Origin: Streptomyces sp. NP160
GTDB lineage: Bacteria > Actinomycetota > Actinomycetes > Actinomycetales > Quadrisphaeraceae
NCBI RefSeq assembly: GCF_006335115.1
Contig: NZ_VDMJ01000004.1
Coordinates: forward strand, 62,001 to 126,000
Direction: 5' to 3'
DNA: 64,000 nt
Both the position numbers and the translations under genes were made by a program. Each line of letters starts with the position of its first letter. The stretch's first letter is position 1. Below, in pieces: positions 25,335-33,481 of the stretch. The notes under the pieces are model-generated. The model searched no databases, was not told the DNA's origin, and worked only from the letters and a program-made list of their open reading frames with translations.

Positions 25335-28300
25335 GTGAAGCTGCTGGGCGTGACCGCCGCGACGCCGCCTGGTGCCTACGAGGCCCTGCTCACGCAGCGG
25401 CTCCACCGGGCGCTCGAGGCCTCGGACCTCGTCGCGGAGCACGGTGCAGTCCCTGACGCGGCAGCTCCAGAGGTCCTCGCTCGCCACGTGGCCGTCGCCG
25501 TCCAGCGAGCCCTCGCCAGTGCCAAGCCCGAGAAGCGCGCCAGCCTGGTCAACCGCGTCCTCGACCTCGTCGGCGCGCCTGAGGACGACCACGTCAGCCA
25601 GATCGAGCAGCTCCTCGCCCTGCGCCTCGTCGGGCTGGGGGAGGGCTGGCCACGCCACCGCCCGGTGACGCCGCTCTCCGACGTCGCCCTGCTCACCAAC
25701 AGCCACGGCGAGCCCAACTTGGGTGCCGAGCTGCGCGCTGAGATGGCCAGCGCTGACCACGTCGACCTGCTGTGCGCCTTCGTCCGCTGGCACGGCATCC
25801 GTGTGCTCGAAGACTCCCTCACGGAGCTCGCCGAGCGCGGTCGTCCGCTGCGCGTCATCACCACCACCTACTGCGGCGCCACCGAGCGCAAGGCCCTCGA
25901 CGCACTGGTCCGCCGGTACGGCGCGCAGGTCAAGGTCCGCTACGAGACGCAGAGCACCAAGCTGCACGCCAAGGCCTGGCTGTTCCGCCGCGGGTCAGGC
26001 TTCGACACCGGGTACGTCGGCAGCTCGAACCTGTCGAAGTCGGCCCTGGTCGACGGCCTGGAGTGGAACGTCCGCATCTCCTCGGTCGCCACGCCCACGT
26101 TGGTCCGCAAGTTCGAGGCGACCTTCGACACCTACTGGAACGACGCCGGCTTCCGCGACTACGACCCCGACCGCGACGCCGAGCTGCTCGACCGCGCCCT
26201 CGTCGAGCAGGGCGGAGGGCCTAGGACCACGCTCGTCGTCCCCGTCTCTGGGCTCGACGTGCAGGCGCGTCCGCACCAGGTGGAGATCCTGGAAGCGCTC
26301 GACGTCGAGCGGACCGTCCACGACCGGCACCGCAACCTCGTCGTCGCGGCTACCGGCACGGGTAAGACCGTGGTCGCCGCGCTCGACTTCCGCCGGATCC
26401 GCGAGCAGTGGCTCGCCGAGCGGCGCGGTGAGCCGAAGCTGCTCTTCGTCGCCCACCGCAAGGAGATCCTCGAGCAGTCGCTGCGCACCTACCGCGAGGT
26501 GCTCAAGGACGGATCCTTCGGCGAGCTGCACGTCGGCGAGTACACGGCCGAGCAGTGGCGGCACGTGTTCGCCAGCATCCAGTCGCTCACCCCGCAGCGC
26601 CTCGCGCTGCTCGACCCTGACCGCTTCGACGTCGTGGTCGTCGACGAGTTCCACCACGCTGACGCCTCCAGCTACCGGCGGTTGCTCGACCACCTGCGTC
26701 CGGCCGAGCTGCTCGGGCTCACGGCGACGCCGGAGCGTGGTGACGGCATCGACGTCCGCAGCTACTTCGAGGGGCGGACGGCCTTCGAGCTGCGGCTCTG
26801 GACGGCGCTCGAGGCTGACCTGCTGTGCCCGTTCCACTACTTCGGTGTGCATGACGGCACGGACCTCACCCGCGTCGACTACGCGCGGCGGGCGGGATAC
26901 GACCTCAACGGCCTGTCCGACGTCTACACGGGCAACGACGCCCGCACCCGCATCGTCCTGAAGACCCTGCGAGACCGCGTCACTGACGTGATGAGCATGC
27001 GAGCGCTCGGCTTCTGCGTTTCTGTGGCGCATGCGCAGTACATGGCGCGGCGCTTCAGCGAGGACGGCATCCCGGCGCTCGCCGTCCACGGAGCGACTCC
27101 GGCCCACGAGCGCGAGCAGGCGTTCCGGGCGCTCAAGGACGGCGACGTGCGGTGCCTGTTCGCCGTCGACCTCTTCAACGAGGGCCTCGACGTGCCCGAC
27201 GTCGACACGCTCCTGCTGCTGCGCCCCACGCAGTCGGCGACCGTCTTCCTGCAGCAGCTCGGACGTGGTCTGCGGCGGGCGCCGAAGAAGGCGGTGCTGA
27301 CGGTGCTCGACTTCATCGGGCAGCACCGCGCCGAGTACCGCTTCGACGTGCGCTACCGCGCGCTGACCGGTGCGACCCGCTCGCAGCTGGAGGCGCAGCT
27401 CGAGCAGGGCTTCCCGTACCTGCCGCCTGGATCGCAGCTGGTGCTCGATGCGGTGAGCCAGCAGATCGTGCTGTCCAACGTGCGCTCGTCCCTGCGGATG
27501 GCGAAGGAGGAGCTGCTGGCCGACGTCCGCAGCTACGCCTCCGCCGGTCGGGTGCCGACGCTGCAGGAGTACCTCGACGACAGTGGCCGGGAGGCCGCCG
27601 ACGTCTACCGCGACCGCGGCACCTACGGCAGCTGGACCGGTCTGCTCCGTGCGGCTGGCCTGTCGACGCCGCAGGGCGGTCCGGGGGAGGCTGCGCTGCT
27701 CAAGCGGGTGGCGGCCCTGGTCCACGTCGACGACGACGAGCGCGCCCGTGCCTACGCGCGCTTCGTGGCTCCAGGCGCGGTGCCCTACGAAGAGCTGGGT
27801 GATCGCGACCAGCGGCTCGCGCGGATGCTCTTCTTCACGCTGTGGCCGAACCGCGGCGGGTTCGGCAGCTACGAGGAGGGCTTCGCCTACCTGCGGCTGC
27901 ACCCCGCGGTGGTGGCGGAGGTGCAGCAGCTGATGGCAGGGGCGGTGGAGCGGGCGCGGCACGTGCCGAGGCCGCTGGGACCGGCGCTGGCGCACCTGCC
28001 GGTGCTGAGCCACGCGACGTACCGGCGCGACGAGCTGCTCGCGGGATTCGACTACGCCGACCAGAAGCGCTCGACCGCCGGCCACGTCAGCGGGGTGGCG
28101 TGGTGCGAGCGGACGGCGGTGGACGCGCTGCTGATCAACCTGCGCAAGGACGAGCGCGCCTTCACCCCGACCACCATGTACCGCGACTACGCGCTCTCGC
28201 CGAAGCTCTTCCACTGGGAGAGCCAGAACGCGACGTCGCCGCAGTCGCCGACGGGGCGGCGGTACACCGAGCACCAGGTGGCTGGATCGCACGTCGTGCT

Positions 28301-28469
28301 GTTCACGCGTGAGGCGCCGAAGGGGGAGATGGGGACGCCGCCGTTCCTGTGCCTCGGGACTGCGGCGTACGTGGATCACCGCGGGGAGCGGCCGATGGCG
28401 ATCACGTGGAAGCTGCATCGGCCACTACCGGCCGACGTGGTGCAGGCGGCCTCGGCAGCGAGCGTCTGA
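25335..28469 (+). CDS. PLD-nuclease / DEAD-box helicase fusion with DUF3427
   Basis: A 1044-residue protein in three parts. Residues about 110-275 are a phospholipase D-like nuclease with the HxK element at H211-K213 (TKLHAKAWLF) and the following GSSNLSKSAL. A superfamily 2 helicase follows, with Walker A ATGTGKT at 339-345, DEFHH at 437-441 and the arginine finger motif QQLGRGLRR. The C-terminal third is DUF3427 (YEELGDRDQRLARMLFFTLWPNRGGF). Such proteins are often linked with anti-phage or DNA-modification loci; substrate and trigger are unknown. Its head-to-head partner is a second helicase/nuclease. The start is GTG 25335. Confidence 0.9.
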   Translation: MKLLGVTAATPPGAYEALLTQRLHRALEASDLVAEHGAVPDAAAPEVLARHVAVAVQRALASAKPEKRASLVNRVLDLVGAPEDDHVSQIEQLLALRLVGLGEGWPRHRPVTPLSDVALLTNSHGEPNLGAELRAEMASADHVDLLCAFVRWHGIRVLEDSLTELAERGRPLRVITTTYCGATERKALDALVRRYGAQVKVRYETQSTKLHAKAWLFRRGSGFDTGYVGSSNLSKSALVDGLEWNVRISSVATPTLVRKFEATFDTYWNDAGFRDYDPDRDAELLDRALVEQGGGPRTTLVVPVSGLDVQARPHQVEILEALDVERTVHDRHRNLVVAATGTGKTVVAALDFRRIREQWLAERRGEPKLLFVAHRKEILEQSLRTYREVLKDGSFGELHVGEYTAEQWRHVFASIQSLTPQRLALLDPDRFDVVVVDEFHHADASSYRRLLDHLRPAELLGLTATPERGDGIDVRSYFEGRTAFELRLWTALEADLLCPFHYFGVHDGTDLTRVDYARRAGYDLNGLSDVYTGNDARTRIVLKTLRDRVTDVMSMRALGFCVSVAHAQYMARRFSEDGIPALAVHGATPAHEREQAFRALKDGDVRCLFAVDLFNEGLDVPDVDTLLLLRPTQSATVFLQQLGRGLRRAPKKAVLTVLDFIGQHRAEYRFDVRYRALTGATRSQLEAQLEQGFPYLPPGSQLVLDAVSQQIVLSNVRSSLRMAKEELLADVRSYASAGRVPTLQEYLDDSGREAADVYRDRGTYGSWTGLLRAAGLSTPQGGPGEAALLKRVAALVHVDDDERARAYARFVAPGAVPYEELGDRDQRLARMLFFTLWPNRGGFGSYEEGFAYLRLHPAVVAEVQQLMAGAVERARHVPRPLGPALAHLPVLSHATYRRDELLAGFDYADQKRSTAGHVSGVAWCERTAVDALLINLRKDERAFTPTTMYRDYALSPKLFHWESQNATSPQSPTGRRYTEHQVAGSHVVLFTREAPKGEMGTPPFLCLGTAAYVDHRGERPMAITWKLHRPLPADVVQAASAASV

Positions 28470-28478
28470 CGCTGAGTA

Positions 28479-28724
28479 TCAGCATCGCCTGACTGCGGCC
28501 CCGGACGCAGACGACCCACGGGGCACCGGGTGGCTCGAGCCTGACGTGGTCGTGCCGCCGGGCTTCGTCACCGGAGCAGCGCGGTGAGCGCCCACCAAGG
28601 TCCCGTGCTCGTCCTCGTCGAACTGCAGCACCGGCCACTCGGCCACCACGTGCCACCGCCCGCTCGCGCTGCCGACCTCGCGTTCGAGCACCCAGCCCGT
28701 GGGTGGGCCGTCGTCGGCGGTCAC
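28479..28724 (-). CDS. hypothetical small protein (doubtful)
   Basis: An 81-residue frame from GTG 28724 reads VTADDGPPTGWVLEREVG, then WHVVAEWPVLQFDEDEHGTLVGAH, which looks like real protein sequence. The C-terminal half is low complexity. There is no good ribosome binding site and no recognised family. If it is not a gene, the stretch 28470-28769 (about 300 bases) holds nothing I can name. Confidence 0.3.
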   Translation of the reverse strand: MTADDGPPTGWVLEREVGSASGRWHVVAEWPVLQFDEDEHGTLVGAHRAAPVTKPGGTTTSGSSHPVPRGSSASGAAVRRC

Positions 28725-28769
28725 CGGACCAGCCTGGCAGCGGCTGCCCCTGCGGGGCACCATGACGTG

Positions 28770-28982
28770 ATGGCCGTGCTGCTCCTCTGCCCCGGCTGCG
28801 GGGAGCGTGAGGGCGTCCGGATGGTGCTGGGCAGTCCGAGCCCCACGGCGCGGACGCCGACCGACTGCGACGACGCCGTCGGGAGCAGCCGCCCTCTGCA
28901 GCCTCCACCGAGGCCGTGGGTCGACACGGCCTGCCGCGCGTGCGGCGCGCAGTGGTCGAGCGAGGCGAAGCCCTCCCGCTGA
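28770..28982 (+). CDS. small zinc-ribbon-like protein (70 aa)
   Basis: From ATG 28770 the frame encodes 70 residues with two CxxC pairs, C7-x2-C10 (CPGCGE) and C55-x2-C58 (CRACGAQW), separated by a proline-rich linker. This is a plausible zinc ribbon. A longer frame exists upstream but its composition there looks non-coding. Function is unknown. Confidence 0.45.
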   Translation: MAVLLLCPGCGEREGVRMVLGSPSPTARTPTDCDDAVGSSRPLQPPPRPWVDTACRACGAQWSSEAKPSR

Positions 28983-29000
28983 TCACGCGGCTACCGTGGC

Positions 29001-29594
29001 GTGGTGTCCGAGCCCGTGCCTGACCCCGAGCTGGGCGCGGCACTGGTCTCGCTCGAACTGGCCGACCTCCGACTCCGCCCGTGGTGGGCAGCGCACTGGG
29101 TGGCGGCCGGGCTCGGCGGTGAGCGCCTCGCCGAGCTGGCCGGGCTGGGCGGAGTCGAGCGCGAGGTCAGCGATCTGTGGCCTCTCGCCCTGGCCGAGCT
29201 CGGCGTCGCCACCCCTGTGGTCGGTGCCCGCCGGACCGCCGCGCCGTGGATGGCGCGGCAGGTGCTGGAGGGACGGCGTGACCTCCCGTGGCTGCAGCGC
29301 GAGCTGTGGCCCTACCGCGAGGACACCACCGACGACGACGAAGCCCTCGACGGGGTCGTCTACGCCGTCGACGAGCTGCTCGGCCTGCTGGAGCGCGCGG
29401 AGCTCGCCCGCCGCCCCCCGCGCCGGCGCCGGGGACTGCTGTGGAGGGGCCGGGTCCCAGAGGTGTCGGAGCAGCAGGAGCGCGAGTCAAGGGCGCTGGT
29501 CGACGCCGTCGTCGTCGCCCTCGCCGACGGTGGGGTGGAGGCGGCGGCCGCAGTGCTCGACGCCAGGAGCGCGGGCACTGTCGGAGGTCGCTGA
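29001..29594 (+). CDS. hypothetical protein, helical and acidic
   Basis: A 197-residue cytosolic protein with no family I recognise. Notable segments are ELADLRLRPWWAAHWVAAGLGG, LQRELWPYREDTTDDDEALDGVVYAVDELLGLLERAE, a basic patch RRPPRRRRGLLWRGR, and an alanine-rich helical tail. It starts with GTG 29001 (a second GTG follows at once). The next gene begins 13 bases later on the same strand, so they are probably co-transcribed. Confidence 0.5.
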   Translation: MVSEPVPDPELGAALVSLELADLRLRPWWAAHWVAAGLGGERLAELAGLGGVEREVSDLWPLALAELGVATPVVGARRTAAPWMARQVLEGRRDLPWLQRELWPYREDTTDDDEALDGVVYAVDELLGLLERAELARRPPRRRRGLLWRGRVPEVSEQQERESRALVDAVVVALADGGVEAAAAVLDARSAGTVGGR

Positions 29595-29607
29595 CACACT
29601 CCGCGGC

Positions 29608-30189
29608 ATGCCGAACCTCGCCGGCTCGACGGTCACGGTGTGGTCTGCGGACCCGGCGGCCCTCGCGGCCGTCAAGGCACACGTCGCGGCGCCGGCGGCG
29701 CAGAGCACCGGCCACGGGCTGCGGGCGTGGCTCCACGCGGTGGGGGAGCAGCGCGGGCGTCCGCGGGTGAGGACCACCGCCCGGGCGTTCTCCCTGGAGG
29801 CCGTCGTCCCCACCGGCATGTCGCTCGACGCCTGGGACGGGGACCGCGCCCTCGAGCTGTGGGGCACCAGTCGGCCGGAAGAGCACTCGTCCCTGGAGCA
29901 CGAGTCCGACGACCGCCTCGTCTACGAGCTCGCCACCGCCTACTCCCACCCCGCCGAGGTGTTCCGCGCGCTCAGCGCTGCACATCCGTCGGTGGTGGTG
30001 CACGCGGTGACGACCTGCGAGAGCGAGTACGCCGCCGTCGCCTGGTACGTGCGCGGTGAGGCACTCGACGAGCGGGAGCTGGAGCTCGACCTCACCGACG
30101 AGGAGTGGGAGGAGTGGGACGGCGAGTGGGACCTGCCCGCCGACTGGTCCTTCGACGCCGCGACGGCCCGGCGGCTGGCGTCCGGGTGA
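29608..30189 (+). CDS. hypothetical protein, possible Api92-like (DUF1281) fold
   Basis: A 193-residue protein with a very acidic C-terminus (DLTDEEWEEWDGEWDLPADW). The central part ELWGTSRPEEH...TAYSHPAEVFRALSAAHPSVVVHAVTTCESE...GEAL has the layout of the ferredoxin-like Api92 domain (a TxWSxP-like strand, then ALS..P, then E...G). The similarity is weak. ATG 29608 starts the plausible protein. Its stop overlaps the GTG of the NERD gene (GTGA), so they are coupled. Confidence 0.55.
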   Translation: MPNLAGSTVTVWSADPAALAAVKAHVAAPAAQSTGHGLRAWLHAVGEQRGRPRVRTTARAFSLEAVVPTGMSLDAWDGDRALELWGTSRPEEHSSLEHESDDRLVYELATAYSHPAEVFRALSAAHPSVVVHAVTTCESEYAAVAWYVRGEALDERELELDLTDEEWEEWDGEWDLPADWSFDAATARRLASG

Positions 30190-31106
30190 CCTTGTTGCCG
30201 ATCACGCGCCCGTCTGTCGAGAGTGCAGAGGTGGTGACTCCGGGGGGCCGTGCCGCGCAGCGCGTCGAGGCGATCGAGCAGCGGCTGGCGGACAAGCGCG
30301 AGCTGCTCGCGCGCACCCAGGTGGAGATCGCCAACCTCGAGACGCAGCTGCACCAGTGGGCCGCCGGTGCCGAGGGGGAGCAGCGGACGGCGGCGCAGCT
30401 CGAGGTGCTGGGCGCCGACGGCTGGGTGCTCCTGCACGACGTCCACTGGCCCGGCCGTCCGCAGGCCAACCTCGACCACGTCGCCGTCGGGCCGGGCGGG
30501 GTGGTGGTGGTCGACGCCAAGAAGTGGGCCGGACCCGTCCGCGTCACCGGTCACGTGCTGCGCGCGAGCACCTGGCGCAAGACGCGGGAGTGCGAGGCTG
30601 CCGCGCGGGCAGCGTCCGACGTCGCCTCGCTGCTGCGCCCGGAGCACCGCACGGCGGTGAGCTCCGTGCTCTGCCTCGTCGACCACGCGCTCGCGCCCAC
30701 CCCCGTGGAGGCAGGGGTGGTGGCGGTCGGTGACGCGCACCTGGCGGACCACCTGCGCTCCCTGCCCCGCCGCCTCGACGACGACGACGTCCGCGCGGTC
30801 GCCGCCCAGCTCCGCAAGCTGCTCGCCGGTGCGACGTCACCCTCGGTGCTGACAGCCTCCGCGTGGGAGCAGCGCACGGCGCCGGTGTCGGTGGCGTCGC
30901 TCGGGTCGACCTCGTCCGCTCCGACGGCCGCAGCTGCCCCGGCCTTCTCGCAGCCGAGGCGCGAGGTGGCGACAGGACGGGCGTCTCAGGAGCGGCGCGT
31001 TCGTCGTCGTCCTGCTCCGTCGAAGACCGAGTACGTGGTCACCCGCCTGGGGTTCCTCGCCGTGGTCGTCGGTGGCTTCGTCGCGTGGGTGCACGCCCTC
31101 GCCTGA
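30186..31106 (+). CDS. nuclease-related domain (NERD) protein with C-terminal membrane anchor
   Basis: A 306-residue protein. A coiled coil at about 20-60 (RVEAIEQRLADKRELLARTQVEI) precedes a NERD domain with DHVAVGPGGVVVVDAKKWAG, where the D...DxK residues of the restriction-endonuclease-like fold are intact. Residues after about 215 are a low-complexity linker, and one transmembrane helix ends the protein (FLAVVVGGFVAWV). NERD domains are predicted nucleases with little experimental characterisation. The start overlaps the previous gene by four bases. A degenerate paralogue lies at 43462-44214. Confidence 0.82.
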   Translation: MTLLPITRPSVESAEVVTPGGRAAQRVEAIEQRLADKRELLARTQVEIANLETQLHQWAAGAEGEQRTAAQLEVLGADGWVLLHDVHWPGRPQANLDHVAVGPGGVVVVDAKKWAGPVRVTGHVLRASTWRKTRECEAAARAASDVASLLRPEHRTAVSSVLCLVDHALAPTPVEAGVVAVGDAHLADHLRSLPRRLDDDDVRAVAAQLRKLLAGATSPSVLTASAWEQRTAPVSVASLGSTSSAPTAAAAPAFSQPRREVATGRASQERRVRRRPAPSKTEYVVTRLGFLAVVVGGFVAWVHALA

Positions 31107-31116
31107 GACGGCCGGT

Positions 31117-31794
31117 TCAGCTGAGGACGCTGTGCAGCACCAGCTCGCCGGCGACACCCAGCGGCAGCACCAGCAGCAGCCACGCCGCCGCTGCGCCGAC
31201 ACCTCGGGCGCGGGCGCTCCGCGCAGCCCCCGCGGTGGCGCCGAGCACCGCCACCAGGAGCGCCCCGAGCGTGCAGAACACGACGGCGTCACCGACGTAG
31301 CCGAGGTAGTAGGCGTAGGTGACTGCGCCCTCCGCCAGGAAGACCCCGCCGAGCAGCGCCGCTCCCAGCGCCGCCAGGCGCAGGGACGCCGCGCGCCGCC
31401 ACGCCCACCCGGCGAGCCCCAGCACCGGTCCACCCAGCACGCCGGTCCCGGCCCACAGCACCACCCAGAAGGGGTTCACGCCGAAACCCCTGAGGTCGGA
31501 GGTGACGTAGTAGCCGGCGACCTCCCCGAAGCACACGAGCACGCCCGCCAGCGCCGCGGCCCACGGGCGGCGTCCGAGCGCGCCCACCACGAACGCGGGC
31601 GCGACCCACGGGCCGACCGCGTTGGCCAGCCCCGCGAACGGCCACGGCAGCACGGTCTGGAGACCGGACGTCGCCGCACCCCACGCCAGCCCGACGCCGA
31701 CCGCCACGGCGAGCAGCGGTGCTGCGCGCAGGCCTGGGCGGTCAGCCGTGCTCGTCGTGGCGCGGGGAGGGCTCGTCGTGGCGGTGCCGTTCAC
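31117..31794 (-). CDS. multi-pass membrane protein (DUF6518-like)
   Basis: The 225-residue product has about seven hydrophobic segments, starting with LLAVAVGVGLAWGAATSGLQ and ending with LLLVLPLGVAGELVLHSVL. The pattern WVAPAFVVGALGRRPWAAALAG...GEVAGYYVTS resembles the DUF6518 family of actinobacterial membrane proteins. No function is known. It is convergent with the NERD gene (10 bases apart). Confidence 0.65.
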   Translation of the reverse strand: MNGTATTSPPRATTSTADRPGLRAAPLLAVAVGVGLAWGAATSGLQTVLPWPFAGLANAVGPWVAPAFVVGALGRRPWAAALAGVLVCFGEVAGYYVTSDLRGFGVNPFWVVLWAGTGVLGGPVLGLAGWAWRRAASLRLAALGAALLGGVFLAEGAVTYAYYLGYVGDAVVFCTLGALLVAVLGATAGAARSARARGVGAAAAWLLLVLPLGVAGELVLHSVLS

Positions 31795-31895
31795 GGTGCG
31801 AACGCTGCCGGGTCGACCGCTCGGCGGGCGTCAGCGCGTGGCCGGACCCCGGCGGATGGTCGTCATGCCCGGGGGTGAAGATCGGCCGCCCCGGC

Positions 31896-33398
31896 TCATC
31901 CCTGGTCGCCGGAGCGCAGGCTTCGGAAGAGGGTGACCGGGGCGCCGGCGTCGTCGTCCTGGTCCGCTGTCGTCGCGGTGATCTCCCAGGTCCGCGCGAG
32001 CAGGTCGGCGCGCAGCTCGGCGACGTCGCCGCCACGGGTCCAGCGAAGCAGCAGGCCACCGGGCTCGCCGGTCTCGGTGACGGTGAGCTCCCCGTCGAAG
32101 GCGGCGCACCGGTTGCGCCACCTCAGGACGTCGAGGAAGAGCGCCACGTGCGGCAGCGCGACGCGCTCGCGGACCTCCTCGACCGTGTAGTCGTGGCGGT
32201 TGATGGCGCGGGGGTCACCGACCGCTGCCAGGGCCTCCAGGTCGTTGCCGCCGAAGAGCGCGCCCACGTAGTAGACCTGCGGGATCCCCGGCACGAAGAG
32301 CTGGAGCACGCGGGCGAGCAGGTGGGCGTCGTCGTCGCCCAGTGCGTCGTGGAAGGTGCACATGAGCTGGTAGCGGCGTGCCTGCTGACCGCTGCGGCGG
32401 ATGACCGGCTCGCGGCCGCGGACGAGGTGGCGGCTGTCGGCGATGACCGCGCTGACGCGCTCGCTGACGAGGTCGACCTCGTCCTCGCTGAGGAGCCCGG
32501 CGACGTCGACCACGCCGATGCCGTCGTGCGTGTCGAGGGTCGTGTACTGCCGGCGGGGGCAGATGCGGAGCCAGTGCGCGAGGCGGTCGGTGCGCCCGGT
32601 CATGAGGGCGTGGAGGGTGAGCATCGGCAGGGCGAAGTCGTAGACCCACAGGCCGCGCTCGGCCATGGCCAGCTGCAGCTCGTAGCGCTCGTGGACCTCA
32701 GGGAGCACCTGCGTACCGGCCTCCCGCAGCGGCTCGGTGCCGATGTCGAAAACCCGCCAGATCTCCGGCTCCACGAAGAAGCAGCTGGTGCCGGGGCGCT
32801 TGGAGGCGTAGGCGACGGCGTCGAACCTGACGATGGGGACCAGCTGCGCGAGGCGGCCGAGGGTGCGGCGGTAGTAGGCCTGGGTGGCCTCGGCGAAGGG
32901 GTCGACGTCGACCTGCTCGGCGAAGAACGTGCTCCACAGCTGCACGTCCGTGCCGTCGGCGCGGGTGAAGGTGCGGACCGGGCCGCCCTCGCGGCGGCTG
33001 TAGAGGGCGTCCAGGTCGTCGGCGGTGGGGGAGCCGCCGGGCCAGAACTCGTCCCAGCGGATGAACATCTCGCGGTAGGGGGAGTCGTCGCCGTGGGCGA
33101 GGTAGTCCTGGAACTCGGCCGACCGGATGCTCACGTGGTTGATCATGAAGTCGGCCATGACGGTGTACTCGTCGGCGAGGCGCTCGACGTCGTCCCAGGT
33201 GCCGAAGCGGGGGTCGACGGTGTCGTAGTGGACGACGGCGAAGCCGCGGTCTCCCGAGGACGGGTAGAACGGGAGCACGTGCACCCCGCCGAAGGCACCG
33301 ACCAGCTCGCCGTCGAGCAGCTCGTGCAGCTGGCGCAGGTCTCCGCCGAGGCTGTCGGCGTAGGTGATGAGCATCGCCTCGTTGGTGACCGGCTTCAC
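31896..33398 (-). CDS. sucrose phosphorylase-type GH13 enzyme
   Basis: A 500-residue glycoside hydrolase family 13 protein, the usual length for sucrose phosphorylase. Catalytic residues align with the family: nucleophile D193 in VRFDAVAYASK, acid/base E234 in VLPEVHERYE and D292 in LDTHDGIGV. GTSCFFVEPEIW is typical of sucrose and glucosylglycerate-type phosphorylases. It would convert sucrose or a related glucoside plus phosphate to glucose 1-phosphate. GTG 33398 is chosen because the protein then starts close to MLITYADSLGG. A start at 33473 would add 25 unusual residues. No transporter is adjacent. Confidence 0.85.
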   Translation of the reverse strand: MKPVTNEAMLITYADSLGGDLRQLHELLDGELVGAFGGVHVLPFYPSSGDRGFAVVHYDTVDPRFGTWDDVERLADEYTVMADFMINHVSIRSAEFQDYLAHGDDSPYREMFIRWDEFWPGGSPTADDLDALYSRREGGPVRTFTRADGTDVQLWSTFFAEQVDVDPFAEATQAYYRRTLGRLAQLVPIVRFDAVAYASKRPGTSCFFVEPEIWRVFDIGTEPLREAGTQVLPEVHERYELQLAMAERGLWVYDFALPMLTLHALMTGRTDRLAHWLRICPRRQYTTLDTHDGIGVVDVAGLLSEDEVDLVSERVSAVIADSRHLVRGREPVIRRSGQQARRYQLMCTFHDALGDDDAHLLARVLQLFVPGIPQVYYVGALFGGNDLEALAAVGDPRAINRHDYTVEEVRERVALPHVALFLDVLRWRNRCAAFDGELTVTETGEPGGLLLRWTRGGDVAELRADLLARTWEITATTADQDDDAGAPVTLFRSLRSGDQG

Positions 33399-33481
33399 CG
33401 CTCCAGCCTCGGTGAGGTGGGGTCGTGGCGCGAACGCGCAGGTCGGGACGGGGTGTCGGTGGTGGGTGATCACATGTGGGC

